Shown: positions 9,429-21,110 of the stretch, in pieces
Layout: the number at the start of each line of letters is the position of its first letter
Numbering within the stretch: the first letter of the stretch is position 1
NCBI GenBank assembly: GCA_015680685.1
Contig: MNCI01001429.1
Location: forward strand, 20,566 to 54,323
Length of the DNA: 33,758 nt
Reading direction: 5' to 3'
From: Gnetum montanum
Taxonomy: Eukaryota; Streptophyta; Gnetopsida; Gnetales; Gnetaceae
The notes under the pieces: generated by a model
What the model was told of the DNA's origin: nothing
Databases searched by the model: none
Seen by the model: the letters and a program-made list of their open reading frames with translations, nothing else
Made by a program: the position numbers and the translations under genes

Positions 9429-10440
9429 TTCTAACAGTAGAATTCATTTATCTAATTGTGGATAGTGAATGAGTAAGCCCAATGTTGATAGTTCCAAAGA
9501 AGGAAGGAAAATGGCACATCTACATCAACTTCTAGTTCCATGTTTAAGGATCATTTTTCATTGTCCTTTGTTGATCAAGTCCTAGACACAATTTCAAGAC
9601 ATGAGTACTACAATTTTCTAGATGGGAATAATGGATACAATCAAATCTGCATTGCACCAAAGGATGAAGAGAAAACCACATTCACTAGTCNAGTACTTAA
9701 AAGATGTATTGAAACTAATCTAAAGCTGAATTGGTAGAAGAGCCATCTTATGGTCCATAAAGGCATAGTACTACAACACAAAATTTTCCAAAAGGGTATA
9801 GAGGTAGATCCTAAAAAAAAATAGAGTCATCCAAAATATCACTCAAAGGCTAAAAATAGTAAAAAATGTAAGATCCTTTTCGGGCCATATGGGATACTAC
9901 AAATGATTTATCGAAAACTTCTTGAAAATAGCCAAATCACTAGTAGAACTCATAAAGAAGGATGCACCTTTTGAGTGGATTGAGTCATGTGAAAAGGTGT
10001 TCAAAACTTTAAACAAAAGTTAGTTTATACTCCAATCCTCTAAGCCCCATATTGGTCAAGGCCTTTTCATATCATGACTAATGCCTCTAACTATGTACTT
10101 AGTGTAGCACTGACACAACCTGATGATCAAAAGAGACCATAGTAGATACATTGTGCCAACAGGAGCATCACCATAGCACAATTAAACTACATCACAAGCA
10201 AAAAGGAGCTAATGGTCATGGGGTATGTGCTTGAAAGATTTAGAAATTATGTGCTTGGTTACCAAATCTATTCCACACAAACCATAGTGCCATCTAATTT
10301 TTAATGACCAAGCCAATGGTTAGTCCCAAAGTGATAAGATGGCTTGTGATTCTTCAAGAGTTTGACATCACAATGATTGATAAAAAAGGAAAAGAAAATG
10401 TTGTAGTTGATCATTTATCAAGGTTGAAATGGGACATAGA
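9183..10440 (+). pseudogene. Reverse transcriptase and RNase H of L0, RT active site deleted
   Basis: After the duplicated start come 'YPIVDSE', 'VSPMLIVPKKEGKWHIYI', 'FKDHFSLSFVDQVLD', 'YNFLDGNNGYNQICIAPKDEEKTTFTS'. At the single N (9691) the sequence jumps to 'VLKRCIETNLKLNW'. Compared with L1 about 178 bp are missing, including the segment with the catalytic MDD. RNase H follows: 'PFHIMTNASNYVLSVALTQ', 'AQLNYITSKKELMV', 'LERFRNYVLGYQ', ending with 'KEVVVDHLSRL'-like sequence near 10400-10425 that is typical of Athila-type pol. The first RNase H aspartate is replaced by Asn (TNAS). Confidence 0.85.
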
Positions 10441-11570
10441 CGACCGAGTAGAACCCTTATGAGACCAATTTCCCAATGAAGACCTTTGCACTAAAATAGA
10501 AAAGGTTGTAAGTTCAAAAGAATAGCCATGGACTATAGAGTACTTGACGTATCTCACCACACACAAGCTTCCTCTTGAATGAAACAAAAAAAAATGTGAA
10601 CAATTCCTTCACAAAGGTAAACAATGCATGGAAATAAATGACAACTGGTACAAAATTTGTGCAAATGGGATTGTTAGATAGTGCATACCTAATCACAACT
10701 AGCAAAGGGTATTACAAGATGCATATGAAGGTCCATGTGGTGGCTACTATGTAGGGCATAGAATAACACTTAAATTACTAATGGTAGGCTACTTTTGGCC
10801 TACTCTATATAGAGATGCACACACTTTTTCCCAATCATGTGAACATTGCTAAAGAGATGGAGGAATTATGACCAGACATGAAGGGCCACAACATTGGATA
10901 CAACTGGTAGAACCTTTTGATATTTCAGGAATTGATTTCATGGGATCCAATCAACCAATATCAAATAGAAAATCATACATTATTTTTACTATGAATTATT
11001 GCATGAAGTAGGTAGAGGTAGTAACATTAAAAGATTATATAGGAAAATCAATTGGTCAGTTTTTTCAACATGTGGTGAATCAATTTGGAGGATGAAAAAT
11101 GCTAATATCAGATAATGGAGCCCACTTCACCGGTGCTACCTTTAAGAAACTCATGCAACAACTTGGGGTCAACCATAAATTAACAACATCATATCATCCC
11201 CAAGAAAATGGTCAAGCTGAAGTTACTAACTGTGAAATTACTAGAATACTTACGAGAATGAGTTAGTATGTTTAGACATGATTGGAGTATGAAATTAAAC
11301 GATGTTCTATGACCCTATAGAACATCCTAGAAATTACCTATAGGGTACACCCCATATGAGTTAGTCTATGGAAAGTTATTGACACTTCCAATCTAGGCAA
11401 AGCTTCACACTTTAGCCACTACTAGTGTACTTGAATTTGATTTGAGTTTAGCATAAAAGGAATGTGTAATAAATCTGAATCTTTTAGATGAAAATAGATA
11501 AGTAGCACTTATGGGTAGTGAAGTCCACAAGCACTGTTCCAAACTTAGGCATGATTCATGTATAAGAAAT
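10441..11570 (+). pseudogene. Integrase of L0, 5' part, split by L1
   Basis: The zinc-binding HHCC region is recognisable ('DAYEGPCGGYYVGHR…SQSCEHC', about 10710-10850), followed by the catalytic core. The three acidic residues survive: D in 'GIDFMGS' (10934-10936), D in 'LISDNGAHF' (11111-11113) and E in 'ENGQAEV' (11219-11221). Stops are frequent, including several TAG/TGA at positions where W or Q is expected. The coding sequence stops at 11570, where L1 is inserted, and resumes at 30037. Confidence 0.85.
11566..11570 (+). repeat. Left target-site duplication of L1
   Basis: GAAAT directly left of the L1 5' LTR; its partner AAAAT lies at 30032-30036 (one mismatch). Confidence 0.65.
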
Positions 11571-12438
11571 TGATGAATCATGTTCTAATATGCTCCGATA
11601 TTGGATACCTAATATGGGAGCCTTAACATCAGATACCCGATATTGGAGCCCAAGACATGATGTTGAATATTTGATATTGCGGGGTATATGCCAGCCTATA
11701 AATATAGCACTTGGACTCATAGTTTTCTTGAGTTTTTCATAGTTTTTGCATAGAGTAGCGAAGCTCTTGTAGTTTGTTTTCTCCAAAGTGGAATATTTTT
11801 TAGTGCTCGTAGTAGGAGTCTAAGTGTGTATGGATCTTTGTTTAAACACAGATGTACCTGAGCATAGCACTATGACAGGAATAAAAATGAATCCTTTTGA
11901 TAATCCTTGCAGCAATGAGAATAGACTAATGTTTTTCTTAATGCATTTAATATCCATGCACTTTGCTTTCACACACTGTAATTAAGTAATTAATTTCTAG
12001 TTGTTAATGAACACAAGCACAACTACTTCGAGCATACATATAGCACTTGGTAATCTAGAAACACTTAATGTTTGGTAACCCAACAAAGCTATATGTGTTT
12101 AGGATGTGTTCAAGAAAGTGGGATAGGTACTTGTGTTAGGCTAGCTAGGCAATAAATGAATTATATCTTAAATTACTCTACCTTTCATGATTGTTGTAGG
12201 TGATTAAACTTACAAAACATAAAATGATAAAAATCATGTACCTCAATTACACTTAAACCATATCCTTGAGCTTCATAAGTGTAGTTGGGAAGACAATCTA
12301 CATTCTCTCAACGTCCATTTCACTCTCTAGAAGAACTAGTGCACTAGAGAACTATAGGTCCATAGTATTTGACCAGATCATGTGTAAACACCTTAGTGAT
12401 TCGTATGGTTGGACAGAGGGGTACCTCATCACTCATCA
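11571..12438 (+). repeat. 5' LTR of element L1
   Basis: The 868-bp LTR starts TGATGAATCATG and ends ACTCATCA. It is homologous throughout to 29185-30031. U3 carries GATATTGG-type inverted repeats that are partly decayed here, and TATAAATA at 11697-11704. Its end is followed directly by a primer-binding site. Confidence 0.92.
11697..11704 (+). promoter_or_regulatory. TATA box of the L1 5' LTR
   Basis: TATAAATA, preserved at the matching place in the 3' LTR (29311-29318). Confidence 0.65.
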
Positions 12439-12457
12439 TTGGCGCCATTGCTAGGGA
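12439..12457 (+). other. Primer-binding site of L1 (tRNA-Asp type)
   Basis: TTGGCGCCATTGCTAGGGA directly follows the LTR. From its second base it matches the complement of the plant tRNA-Asp 3' end with three transitions. Confidence 0.85.
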
Positions 12458-12599
12458 TCTTTTAATTGTTACATGCATTATCTAAGACTTAGTGGAAATC
12501 ATTTAAAATCATTGGAACAAACCTTAGAGTCATATCATACTTCAAAAATAACTACAACAATTTGTAAAAGCACACTACAATTTTATTTTCTAACATAAA

Positions 12600-14990
12600 A
12601 TGTCTTTTTTTCACAAGAGCGATTCTTCGCCCAAGTTTGATGAAGTTCATTAGCTAGTGCCTCAACAAAAACTTCGCCTTCATCTTACATTAGAATGAAC
12701 AGTTGCAGTGGCATGACATGGAGGACAACATTGTGTTGCCGCTAGATCAATTTGTTCATGCGATGCTCCAACAAATGCTTATATGATGGGGTCTCCAAGG
12801 AGTTCATGTTAAGCACATTTTGTAAGATAGTAATGCCAGGGATTATCATCCCACTGAGGCACAATGTCTAAGGGATTGACAACTAGAACAATGCCATGAA
12901 TTTTTGAAGGGGAAAGGATTTAATGATTCCCCATTCTTGTTGTACCAAAAAGATGGTGGAGAATCCTTCTCTGGTAGTTTTCCATTCAATGAAATTCCTC
13001 TCTTTGACTTTCGTGAAAGAGGTCAAAACCAAAACCTAAAATCCACAATTCACAATCCCAATTTTGACAAGAATGGATCTAATGACAAAGAAGGATCCAA
13101 AGAGGCAAGTCAAGGTAGGGATGCAGATAAGAAAAAAAATCATCATTGTGGCCATAATCACCGAAGAGGTGGCAGCATGCATCATGATGGTCTTGGTCCT
13201 CCTTCCTCTTCAACTTCGTCATCATCTTCTTCTTCTTCTAGCTTTGATTGTAACCATAGAAAGTGTGACCATGATAGAGATGACCAACGAGACTAAGATA
13301 ACCAAAGGGATCGTCAAGTAGGCCAAGATCAAGGGCATAGGCATTCAAGAGAGATTCATTGCCATGAATGAAGGGGTAGTAGAGGGCATTGTAGGCACTA
13401 TAATCATGGCCTTGATGTGCCTTTGCTTGTTACCCAAAGTATGCTCAACATTGCAGAGGTAGTACAAATTCCAATAAGGCATGTAAAGGATACTCAGATC
13501 AAAGGCTATACATAAACAGTATCCCTTGGTTTGAAGGGGGATATAACTTAGATTTGCAGAACCATCCCCAATCTTTTCAAGATGCATGTAACTTGTAGAA
13601 TATAGAGAATGAGTGGCAAAAACTTAAGTTTTTCTCAAGGAAACTCATTAAAAAGGCTAAAAATTGGTACCAATCCATAGAACCGGAATCTATCAAATGA
13701 TGGAGTATAATGCTCGAATTGTTTAATGATAAATATCAAACGTACTCATGAGTGTACAACTTGTGAAGGTAGATCCAAGGATGAAAACAAGGAACACACG
13801 AACCCTTTAATACCACTATCAACCAATACTATTCCTTTATGCATAGATGTCCTAAGCATGGTTATTCTCAACTGGACCAACTTTGCCACATTGTAGATAG
13901 GCTTTGATCTAAAACAAGGAGAACCCTTTGTGTCTATGCCCAAGGATGGCTGGTAAAATTAAGCACCTATCAGATCCAAAGATTGATTAAGCAGGTAGCT
14001 AAAGAGGAAGGTGAATTAAGAAAATGAGAAAGTGTGTAAGAGTATGACTGTGATCCTTCCATTCACAAACTAGAGGCTTGATTTTGCAATAGTGAGGAAG
14101 AATCAGCATTTGATGATGATGTGATGAATAGAAAAGCCCTGCTGCTTCAAAAATTTCAATTTGAAATTACAACCAAGGTTGATCAGTTATGGAACTCCAT
14201 GGATAGAAAATTTCAAGCTATCCTAAAATTACTAAAGAGTCCAAAGAACAAGGTGGTGATTATGAGCATAGGAGACACAAGGAAGCTGAACATGCCATTC
14301 AAAGAGGTAAGGCAAGATTGCTGCAATAGAAGAAGTTGTGGAAAGAAAATCAAATAATGATGATGGGTGTGACATCTGCTAGTATGAACATCCTAAGAGA
14401 TGTTGCCCCATAGTGTCACACTTACAAACATCTAGGGTGTATGCCTTGCATCCATGACTAGCACAAAGGCAAACACCCAAAATATGGCCTTATCCTCAAG
14501 GCAATTCTAGGCAATTTCATTAGCAACAACAGTATTATCCAAGTGGAACTCCATCACAACCATTTGAGAAATATCAATAGTGGCAACAACCATAGTCATG
14601 GGCGCTGGCACCACTAAGGCAACAATACCCTTACTGACAACCTGATCCATATGGGTATTACATTCTGCAACCCCTCTATGCATGTGACTCTTCCAATCAC
14701 GTGTCTACTTTTTAACGTCACTACTACCCTCCTGATAATTACCAAACACATTCTCCACATGCAAGAAGTGATACCACCTTTTACCCTTATCCTCCTCCTA
14801 TTCCTGCACATCTTCTTCCTTCATTCGTACAACTACCACCCGCTCCATTTATGCAAGGTAAAGTTCTAGCTCAACCGTAACAATGCAACGCTACTAGGGT
14901 AGTTAACCCATAACCAGTTCATTAACCAAGTGGTTCAAATACTTGCTCAAAGAAAAGACCTTNCCTAGTTCCAATGGAACAATGATGGAC
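12600..14990 (+). pseudogene. gag: Gag of element L1, many stops and frameshifts
   Basis: An ATG at 12600 lies ~140 bp after the primer site. The early part reads 'NEQLQWHDMEDNIVLPLDQ' and 'ARDYHPTEAQCL', matching M. From 12904 a clean frame of 130 residues carries a Ser/His/Asp/Lys-rich region with a poly-Ser run (about 13205-13245) and 'DRDDQRD', the counterpart of the charged region of M. The capsid core is decayed (about 13520-13990: 'NIENEWQKLKFFSRKL', 'WYQSIEPESIK', 'IVDRL'). Near 14365-14410 is 'DDGCDIC-YEHPKRCCP', a possible zinc-knuckle variant, followed by a Gln/Tyr/Pro-rich tail to about 14985. Two isolated N bases (14963, 15013) fall at the end. Confidence 0.8.
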
Positions 14991-15071
14991 TAGTCTACCA
15001 ATTCTAATATGANCTTTTTACCAAATTCCTTTAAGGCCCCTTCAAACTAAATACTACCCAAGATCCATACT

Positions 15072-15557
15072 ATGATGTTTACTCACATTGTATCTGATTG
15101 GATTCGTGCTGGAAACCTTCCCAAGAAATTATCAGATCCTAGGAGTCCTCTTATTTATTTGCAAATTACTAAAAATGAACCATGCAAAGCTCTTCTCGAC
15201 TCAGGTTCTAGTGTCAATTTAATTTCTCATGAGATGTATACTACATGGAACCTACCTCCTCTCAAGAAGAGCAATATCATATTAGAATTGGTAGACTAGT
15301 CCATCATTGTTCCATTGGAACTAGAAGAAGACATTGTGATCATTGTTTATGGGTGGTCTTATCCTGATGATCTCCTAGTGATCAAGGTGGAGAACTACAG
15401 GGGGAACTTTCCAATCATCATGGGAAGGACATGGCTAAGCAACAGTGATTCAAGAATGGACATCAGAGATCTTTTCCTAGAAATATCCAAAGAAAATGCA
15501 TTCAAGAAGATCAAGAAGAAGTGGGTTCCATGCATCGTGTACAGTGATATAGGGTGA
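15072..15557 (+). pseudogene. Aspartic protease of L1 pol, active-site D-S-G kept
   Basis: The sequence reads 'MMFTHIVSDWIRAGNLP', 'SPLIYLQITKNEPCKALLDSGSSVNLISHEMY' and 'WNLPPLKKSNI'. The catalytic D-S-G is at 15198-15206, intact in contrast to L0. One in-frame TAG (about 15297) precedes 'LLVIKVENYRGNFPIIMGRTWL', the second half of the fold. It would have processed Gag-Pol during particle maturation. Confidence 0.85.
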
Positions 15558-16137
15558 AATTCTATGTAGAAACTCTAGGTAGTGAAATAAGCATCCATCT
15601 CTACATACAAGTAGTGTGCACCAGAATCATAAATTCAAAGGTTTCTGTATGTAGTAACCACGAAATAGGAGGACACCTAGTGGTTGATTACTGATTTTGA
15701 AAGCAGCACACTTTGCATGGAATTGACTAAGAGCTAGACATGCACATATGTCATAGGCATGGATGAATTAGAGAAAGTTCATCACCAACTCTCTAATGAT
15801 GCAAATGATGATACCTATTGGGGAGAGTTGGAAATTTCTAAAAATTTCAAGCAAGAGTCCCTTGAACTAAAAATGCTACTAATCGACATAAAATATGTGT
15901 TCTTAAAAAATGGAAAGCTGGTCATAATTAATGCAAATCTTGCTCCAAAATAGAAAAATATGTTGTTGAATGTGGTTGAAAAATAGTTACCAACTTTTGC
16001 ATGGTCATATTCAGAACTCATAGGGATTAATCCTAGGATCTACCAACATTGAATCTACACTAACTCGGCCATGAAGCCAAAGGGATAGCCATAAAGGTGA
16101 TTGAATTCCAAACTAAAGTAGATCCTCAAAGAGGAAA
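15558..16137 (+). pseudogene. Protease-RT linker of L1 pol
   Basis: Mostly decayed. From about 15860 the RT N-terminal extension is readable: 'ESLELKMLLIDIKYVFL', 'KLVIINANLAPK', 'FAWSYSELIGINPRIYQH', each aligning with L0. No separate gene is seen. Confidence 0.65.
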
Positions 16138-17310
16138 TTGAACAACTCCTCATTCATTTATCCCATTGCGGATAACAAGTGGATTAGTCCACTCATAATT
16201 GTGCAAAAGAAAGGTGGAAAGTGGTGGGTCTACATTGATTTTCGACTAATGAATATGGAAACATTCAAGGACCATTTTCCATTGTCATTTTTTGATCAAG
16301 TATTAGACATAATATCTATGCATTACTAATATAGTTTTCTAAATGGTTATAGTGGCTATAAGTAAATTCAAATTACACCAAAGGACCAAGCCAAGACAAC
16401 ATTCACGAGTCCCTGAGGGACTTTTGCATATCATAAGATGCCATTTTGTCTATGCAATGTCCCTACTACATTCCAATGCCTAGTTTTAAGCATTTTTCAT
16501 CAATAAATCAGTAGTGGTATGGAAGTCTTCATGGATGACTTTTCCACCTATGGAGCTACATTTGAACAAGCATTGGACTTCCTTGAGCAAGTACTGAAAT
16601 GATGTGTTGAGACAAACCTTAAGCTCAATTGGCAAAACAATTAGGAATATCATAGAATATCACAAGCAAGAATTGAGGTAGACCCTAAAAAAATAAGGGT
16701 CATCCAAGGAATAACCCTTCAACCAAAAACTGTCAAAGATGTTCGATCATTCCTTGGACATACTAGCACTACCATCAATTCATAGAGAATTTCTCTAAGA
16801 TCAAAAAATTGTTGGTGAAGCTAACAAAGAAAGATGTTCCATTCATCTAGATCATGGAATGTGAAAAAGCATTCTAGCAACTAAAGGAGAAACTTGTAGA
16901 AACTCCAATCCTCCAAGAATCCAACTAGTCCAGATGATTTCATGTCATGATGAATGCATCAAATTACATCTTGGGAGCTATACCTACATGGATGGATGAT
17001 AATAAACATCCATACTACATCCACTACATTAGCTAAAGCATTGTAGGTGCATAATTGAACTACACCACCACAGAAAAAGAATTGATGGTAGTCGTCTTTA
17101 CTCTAGAGAAGTTTAGGCACTATGTGCTTGGATACAAGGTGTTTGAGCACACAGGACATAGTGCCATCTACTTTCTAATGAATAAGTCAATGATCAGACC
17201 TTGTGTCATACAATGGTTGTTGATATTATAAGAATTCAATCTTATGATGGTAGATCGAAAGGTTACTAAGAATGTGATTATTGGCCACTTATCTCTATTA
17301 CAATGGGACA
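16138..17310 (+). pseudogene. Reverse transcriptase and RNase H of L1
   Basis: RT stays in one frame through about 16630 apart from stops: 'FIYPIADNKWISPLIIVQKKGGKWWVYIDFR', 'FKDHFPLSFFDQVLD', 'TTFTSP-GTFAYHKMPF' and the catalytic 'VFMDDFSTYG' (Asp pair 16534-16539). Connection and RNase H follow: 'KTVKDVRSFLGH', 'FHVMMNASNYILGA', 'LNYTTTEKELMVVVFTLEKFRHYVLGYK', 'CVIQWLLIL-EFNLMMVDRK'. The RNase H first aspartate is Asn (MNAS), as in L0. The final block is the Athila-type pattern leading to 'VIIGHLSLL'. These enzymes would copy element RNA into DNA in the particle. Stops and indels rule out activity. Confidence 0.88.
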
Positions 17311-18716
17311 ACAAAGAGGAGGAAAATCCACTATCTAATATGTTTTCTAATGAACTCTTCTTTGCTAGAGCTATAACTGAACAATTGCCCAATGAGCCTA
17401 AATGGTATGATGGGATTATTAGCTATCTTCTCACTCAAGAGATGCCATAAGTGTTGGACCACTGGAAGAAACAACAATTTTTTCATCAGGTAAAACACTT
17501 CATGGAGATCAACAGACACCTTTACAAGGTGTGTGCTAATGGCTTGGTTCAATTGTCTATCCCTGATGTTGATCAACTGTGCATTCTCCAAGATGCTCAT
17601 GAAAATTCTTGTGGAGGCCACTATCCTAGGAGATGCACAACCATTAAGATCCTGATGGCAAGGAACTATTGGCTAATAATTTTCAAGGATGTTCATAAAT
17701 ATGTCTACTCTTGTCAACAATGCCAGCAAGATGATAGAATGATTGCTCGAATGGAGGAACCTCAACAATGGATTCAACCACTGGAACCATTCGACATATG
17801 AGGCATTGACTTCATGGATCCCATCACACCCATGTCAAATGGAAAGGTGTACATCATAGTCAATGTTAACTATTGTACAAAATGAACAGAAGTAGCATCC
17901 ATCATCAAATATACATCTTCTACTACTTCTCGATTTGTACAACAAAATGTTGTAAATAGGTTTGGTGTGACATGTGCATTAATTTCTAATAATGGAATTC
18001 ACTTTATAGGCACTACTTTTTGGAAGCTCATGTAACGCTTTGGAGTTGAACTTAAACTCACAACACTCGACCACCCCCAAGCCAATGGTCAAGCTAAGGT
18101 TACTAATAGGGAAATCACAAGGGTTCTAACTAGATCTATTAGCAAGTATAGGAAACAATAAAGCATGAAACTCAATTATGCCCTTTGGGTTTACCACTCA
18201 ACATGGAAACTTTCTATAGGCTACTCTTCCTATGAGCTTATGTACAAAAAATTATCAACACTTTCTATTCAACTATACACTGTCAACAACCTATGCTCTC
18301 AACCTTGACTTAAGTCTAGCACAAAAGGAATGATTAATGAATCTCAACTTCCTAGACAAAAATTGATTAGCAGCCCTATCATCTAACGAGTTGGACAAAG
18401 CATTCAGTAAAAAGCACCATAACCTTAAAATTAAGAAAGCAAAATTTCAATCGGGAGATAAGGTTTTCTACTAGAATCCCACACATGTACCTCAACAAAC
18501 TTAATTCTAGACATTATGGAAAGGACCTTATATAATTTATGAAACTTTTTCTTCTGGGGCCATGATGATCTATAAACCTAAAAGCCCACACAAGAAATAG
18601 GTAGTCAACATACAAAAAGTCAAACCTTTCCACAAGCATAAGCTAGCTAATACAACAAATGCCTTATTGGATGGACAACCACACTTAATATTTTGGATCT
18701 CCACCTTTCAACTTAG
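17311..18716 (+). pseudogene. Integrase of L1, catalytic residues mutated
   Basis: One frame is readable from 17244 to 17801. The zinc-binding HHCC set is visible in 'DAHENSCGGHYPRRCTTIK' and 'YVYSCQQCQQ' (about 17590-17730). The core has D in 'GIDFMDP' (17808-17810). The second acid is lost (ISNNGIHF, AAT at 17988) and the third is lysine (NGQAKV, AAG at 18097-18099). Both are G-to-A type changes. A one-base insertion near 18060 shifts the frame. The C-terminal part 'AKFQSGDKVFY', 'LWKGPYIIYE', 'VVNIQKVKPFHKH' (about 18430-18640) aligns with the separated L0 tail at 30037. It ends just before a PPT-like motif. Confidence 0.88.
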
Positions 18717-18728
18717 TCATGGGGGAGA
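18717..18728 (+). promoter_or_regulatory. Internal polypurine-tract-like motif after L1 pol
   Basis: TCATGGGGGAGA nearly repeats the true 3' polypurine tracts of this family (TCATGGGGGTA in L2 and R; TCATGGAGGTA in L1). It follows the integrase coding end directly. It could prime a second plus strand, but it could also be coincidence. Confidence 0.4.
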
Positions 18729-20113
18729 TGGCTATCTATGCTAACCATATAAGCAGCTCCTTAGTGTTTCATATTTCTATTTTACACCTTCTTTATTTTA
18801 CACTTTTTGTTTTCTACATTATTAATTTTTCAAAGTTTTTGTTTTACAACATCATTAGTACATTTTCTTCAGCACATTTTCTTTTTCTTGAATATTTTAC
18901 AATTTCGTATATATTTTTCTTTTTTGGAATGTGATTTTCTTATCTTATTTTAATAATAAGCATCTTATTGCCAACTAGGTACAATGTGATTTAATTGATG
19001 TGGGCATGTGCTATCTGGTTATTTGATTGTTGGTGTTTGGATTCTAGCTTTGAATTTTTTTACAGATAATTAGGACATGGTTTCTTGTTTATGCAAGAAG
19101 CACTGAGTCCACAAAATCCACCCATCCACAAACTCTATAGTTTTCCTTGTTCCAAAAATGTGCAGTCCCTTTTTAATTAATTAAACTATAACGAATTTGT
19201 GACTCTAGTGGTTTTTGAATTTGGAAAGGATTCAAAGGTTTGAATAGGGTATGACATCAAGGGGATTTGGTATTCTTTGTGCCTTTCTGCTTTCTTGGAT
19301 GCATGTGTGTTTTCATGGATTTCTTACCATTCCGTGTCGACCAATAAAAAAAGTTGAATATGTCTTTGCATGATGTGGTTCTCATCAAAAAAATGATGGG
19401 AATTTAAAGCACATCCCTTAGACAAAATAAACTTGCTACAAGCACTGGTTCTGGGACTAGAAAAATATGTTGCCCATGCGTGAAGGTCCCTTCTAACTAA
19501 GGCCCTTCCTCACTTCCTAATTCTTTTTTCTTCTCTAATAAGGAACGATGGTTGTTCTATGGGAACACTCTTGTCTCATGGGGGTGGACTAGTCTTAGAA
19601 TGATGATGGGATGTCACTAAATGTGGTTGGTTTTGGTCTAGACTAATGCTGGCTTTTATCAAGTAATTTAACCACAAAATTCACAAGGAACTTCATGTGA
19701 CCTTAATTAGGAACTCCATTTCACTCTCTCACATCCATCTATGCTTTTCATGTTTCACCTCATTACCAATTTCATGTTCTTGTTCGATGTCATGATTTGA
19801 AGTGTTGAAATTCTTAGGTGGTTTCTTCTGGGTTTTTGTACTTAACCTTTCGTGACTATTAATCATCCATGGAGCCCACAGACTCCTTGGTTTGAAGTTA
19901 TGCAAGGTCATAAAAGGCTTGTTCCTACTCTGGGAAGGATCCACCTGCATATTCTTTGGTTGGATTAGTTAAGTTCGTTACCTTTAGACATTCTTACAAT
20001 CAAATACTTTTGTGTTCCCCATCAATGACATCCAATTGTTCACATCCTCACAACATTTTGCAATGAACTTTCCTTTTTACTATTGTGAATTGTTACACCC
20101 TCTTTAAGTATTC
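18729..20113 (+). other. Post-pol non-coding region of L1, left part
   Basis: It starts with a T-rich tract (about 18760-18960) containing many TTTTTC/TTTACA units. It then holds the conserved block shared with L2 and L0: 'GTATGACATCAAGGGGATTT' (about 19250), 'ACTAGAAAAATATGTTGCCCATGC' region (about 19457-19480) and 'GGAAGGATCCACCTGCAT' (about 19933-19950). No convincing protein frame is present. The region is interrupted at 20118 by L2 and resumes after 28652. Confidence 0.7.
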
Positions 20114-20118
20114 CCTTG
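20114..20118 (+). repeat. Left target-site duplication of L2
   Basis: CCTTG directly left of the L2 5' LTR, identical to 28648-28652. Confidence 0.85.
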
Positions 20119-20979
20119 TCATGGAACGCGATATCGCATGGACCATGATATCGCGTATGCGATATTGCATTTGCCGCGATATCGCATCCCCCACGATATC
20201 GCGTCTTCCCCTGCGATATCGCATATGCGATATCGTAGTCCACCGCAATGTCTATAAATAAGAAGCAGCTCTCCATTATTTCACAAAATAGAGTTAGACA
20301 GTAGCAAAACTATGGTAGTTTGATCCCTCCAAAGATAGATTATTTTTCCAATGTCTGCCCGCAGTGTGGTGAATGTAATTGTACGACATCCTTTATTCGA
20401 GTGTGACGTACTTGGACACGTACATGACCAGCAATAAATATTGATATTACTTCATCATTGTAGTATTCACTTTGTTTATTTATTTATTTAATTATTATTT
20501 ACTACTTTCCTAATTAGTCTATCTCACCCTTATCTCCTAGCAATGTGGAATGAGTACGACTTGATTACAAGCATTTAAGTGTAACTACTTGGTAACCCAC
20601 TAGCATACCTAGGATCTGTGCTTGGTAATCCTAGTGGTAGTCATGCACAAAGTCCAAGATGTGTACGAATAATCAAGGAATAGATGCTCATTACACTTAG
20701 GCTAGATTAGATTCTCTTACCCTTTCCTCCTAGCTTAGTTAATCTTATTTCCATTGCCTTCAGGAGTAGCATTGAATTAGGAAACCCATCATACACCTTA
20801 CTCTAAAGTAAGCCATACGTGATAATTATAATACTAGTCTAGGTGGGAAGACAATGAACAGCGACCTAAGGATAGCTATCTAGGTGCCACAACTAGTCCA
20901 TCTATGGAGTTTGACAGGATCGTGCATGAAAACACTCGTATTCATATGGTTGAGTGTAGGGGTACCTTGCCACTCATCA
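20119..20979 (+). repeat. 5' LTR of element L2
   Basis: The 861-bp LTR starts TCATGG (expected TGATGG, as in the 3' LTR) and ends ACTCATCA. U3 opens with seven GATATC/GATATT motifs (20128-20236). A perfect 22-bp palindrome lies at 20214-20235, followed by TATAAATA at 20253-20260. The 3' LTR is 65 bp shorter, mainly because it has fewer palindromes. In one ~228-bp stretch after the TATA box I count about 19 differences from the 3' LTR, so the insertion is old but younger than L1. Confidence 0.92.
20253..20260 (+). promoter_or_regulatory. TATA box of the L2 5' LTR
   Basis: TATAAATA, 17 bp after the large palindrome; repeated at 27921-27928 in the 3' LTR. Confidence 0.65.
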
Positions 20980-20998
20980 TTGGCGCCATTGCCGAGGA
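20980..20998 (+). other. Primer-binding site of L2 (tRNA-Asp type)
   Basis: TTGGCGCCATTGCCGAGGA follows the LTR directly. From the second base it matches the plant tRNA-Asp complement with two transitions. Confidence 0.87.
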
Positions 20999-21110
20999 TA
21001 GTGCTAGTTATCTAGATTAGTTATATCATACAAGGTCACTGTAAAGAACTTAACGATATATCTCTTAGAAATAAGTAATTATAAAAAGTCACATAAATTC
21101 ACACACAACC

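Noticed and set aside
18719-18934. 71-residue hydrophobic frame, possible membrane protein
   Set aside because: It is a translation of the T-rich tract after pol; the same tract in L0 (30348-30557) and L2 gives unrelated Phe/Leu/Ile strings.
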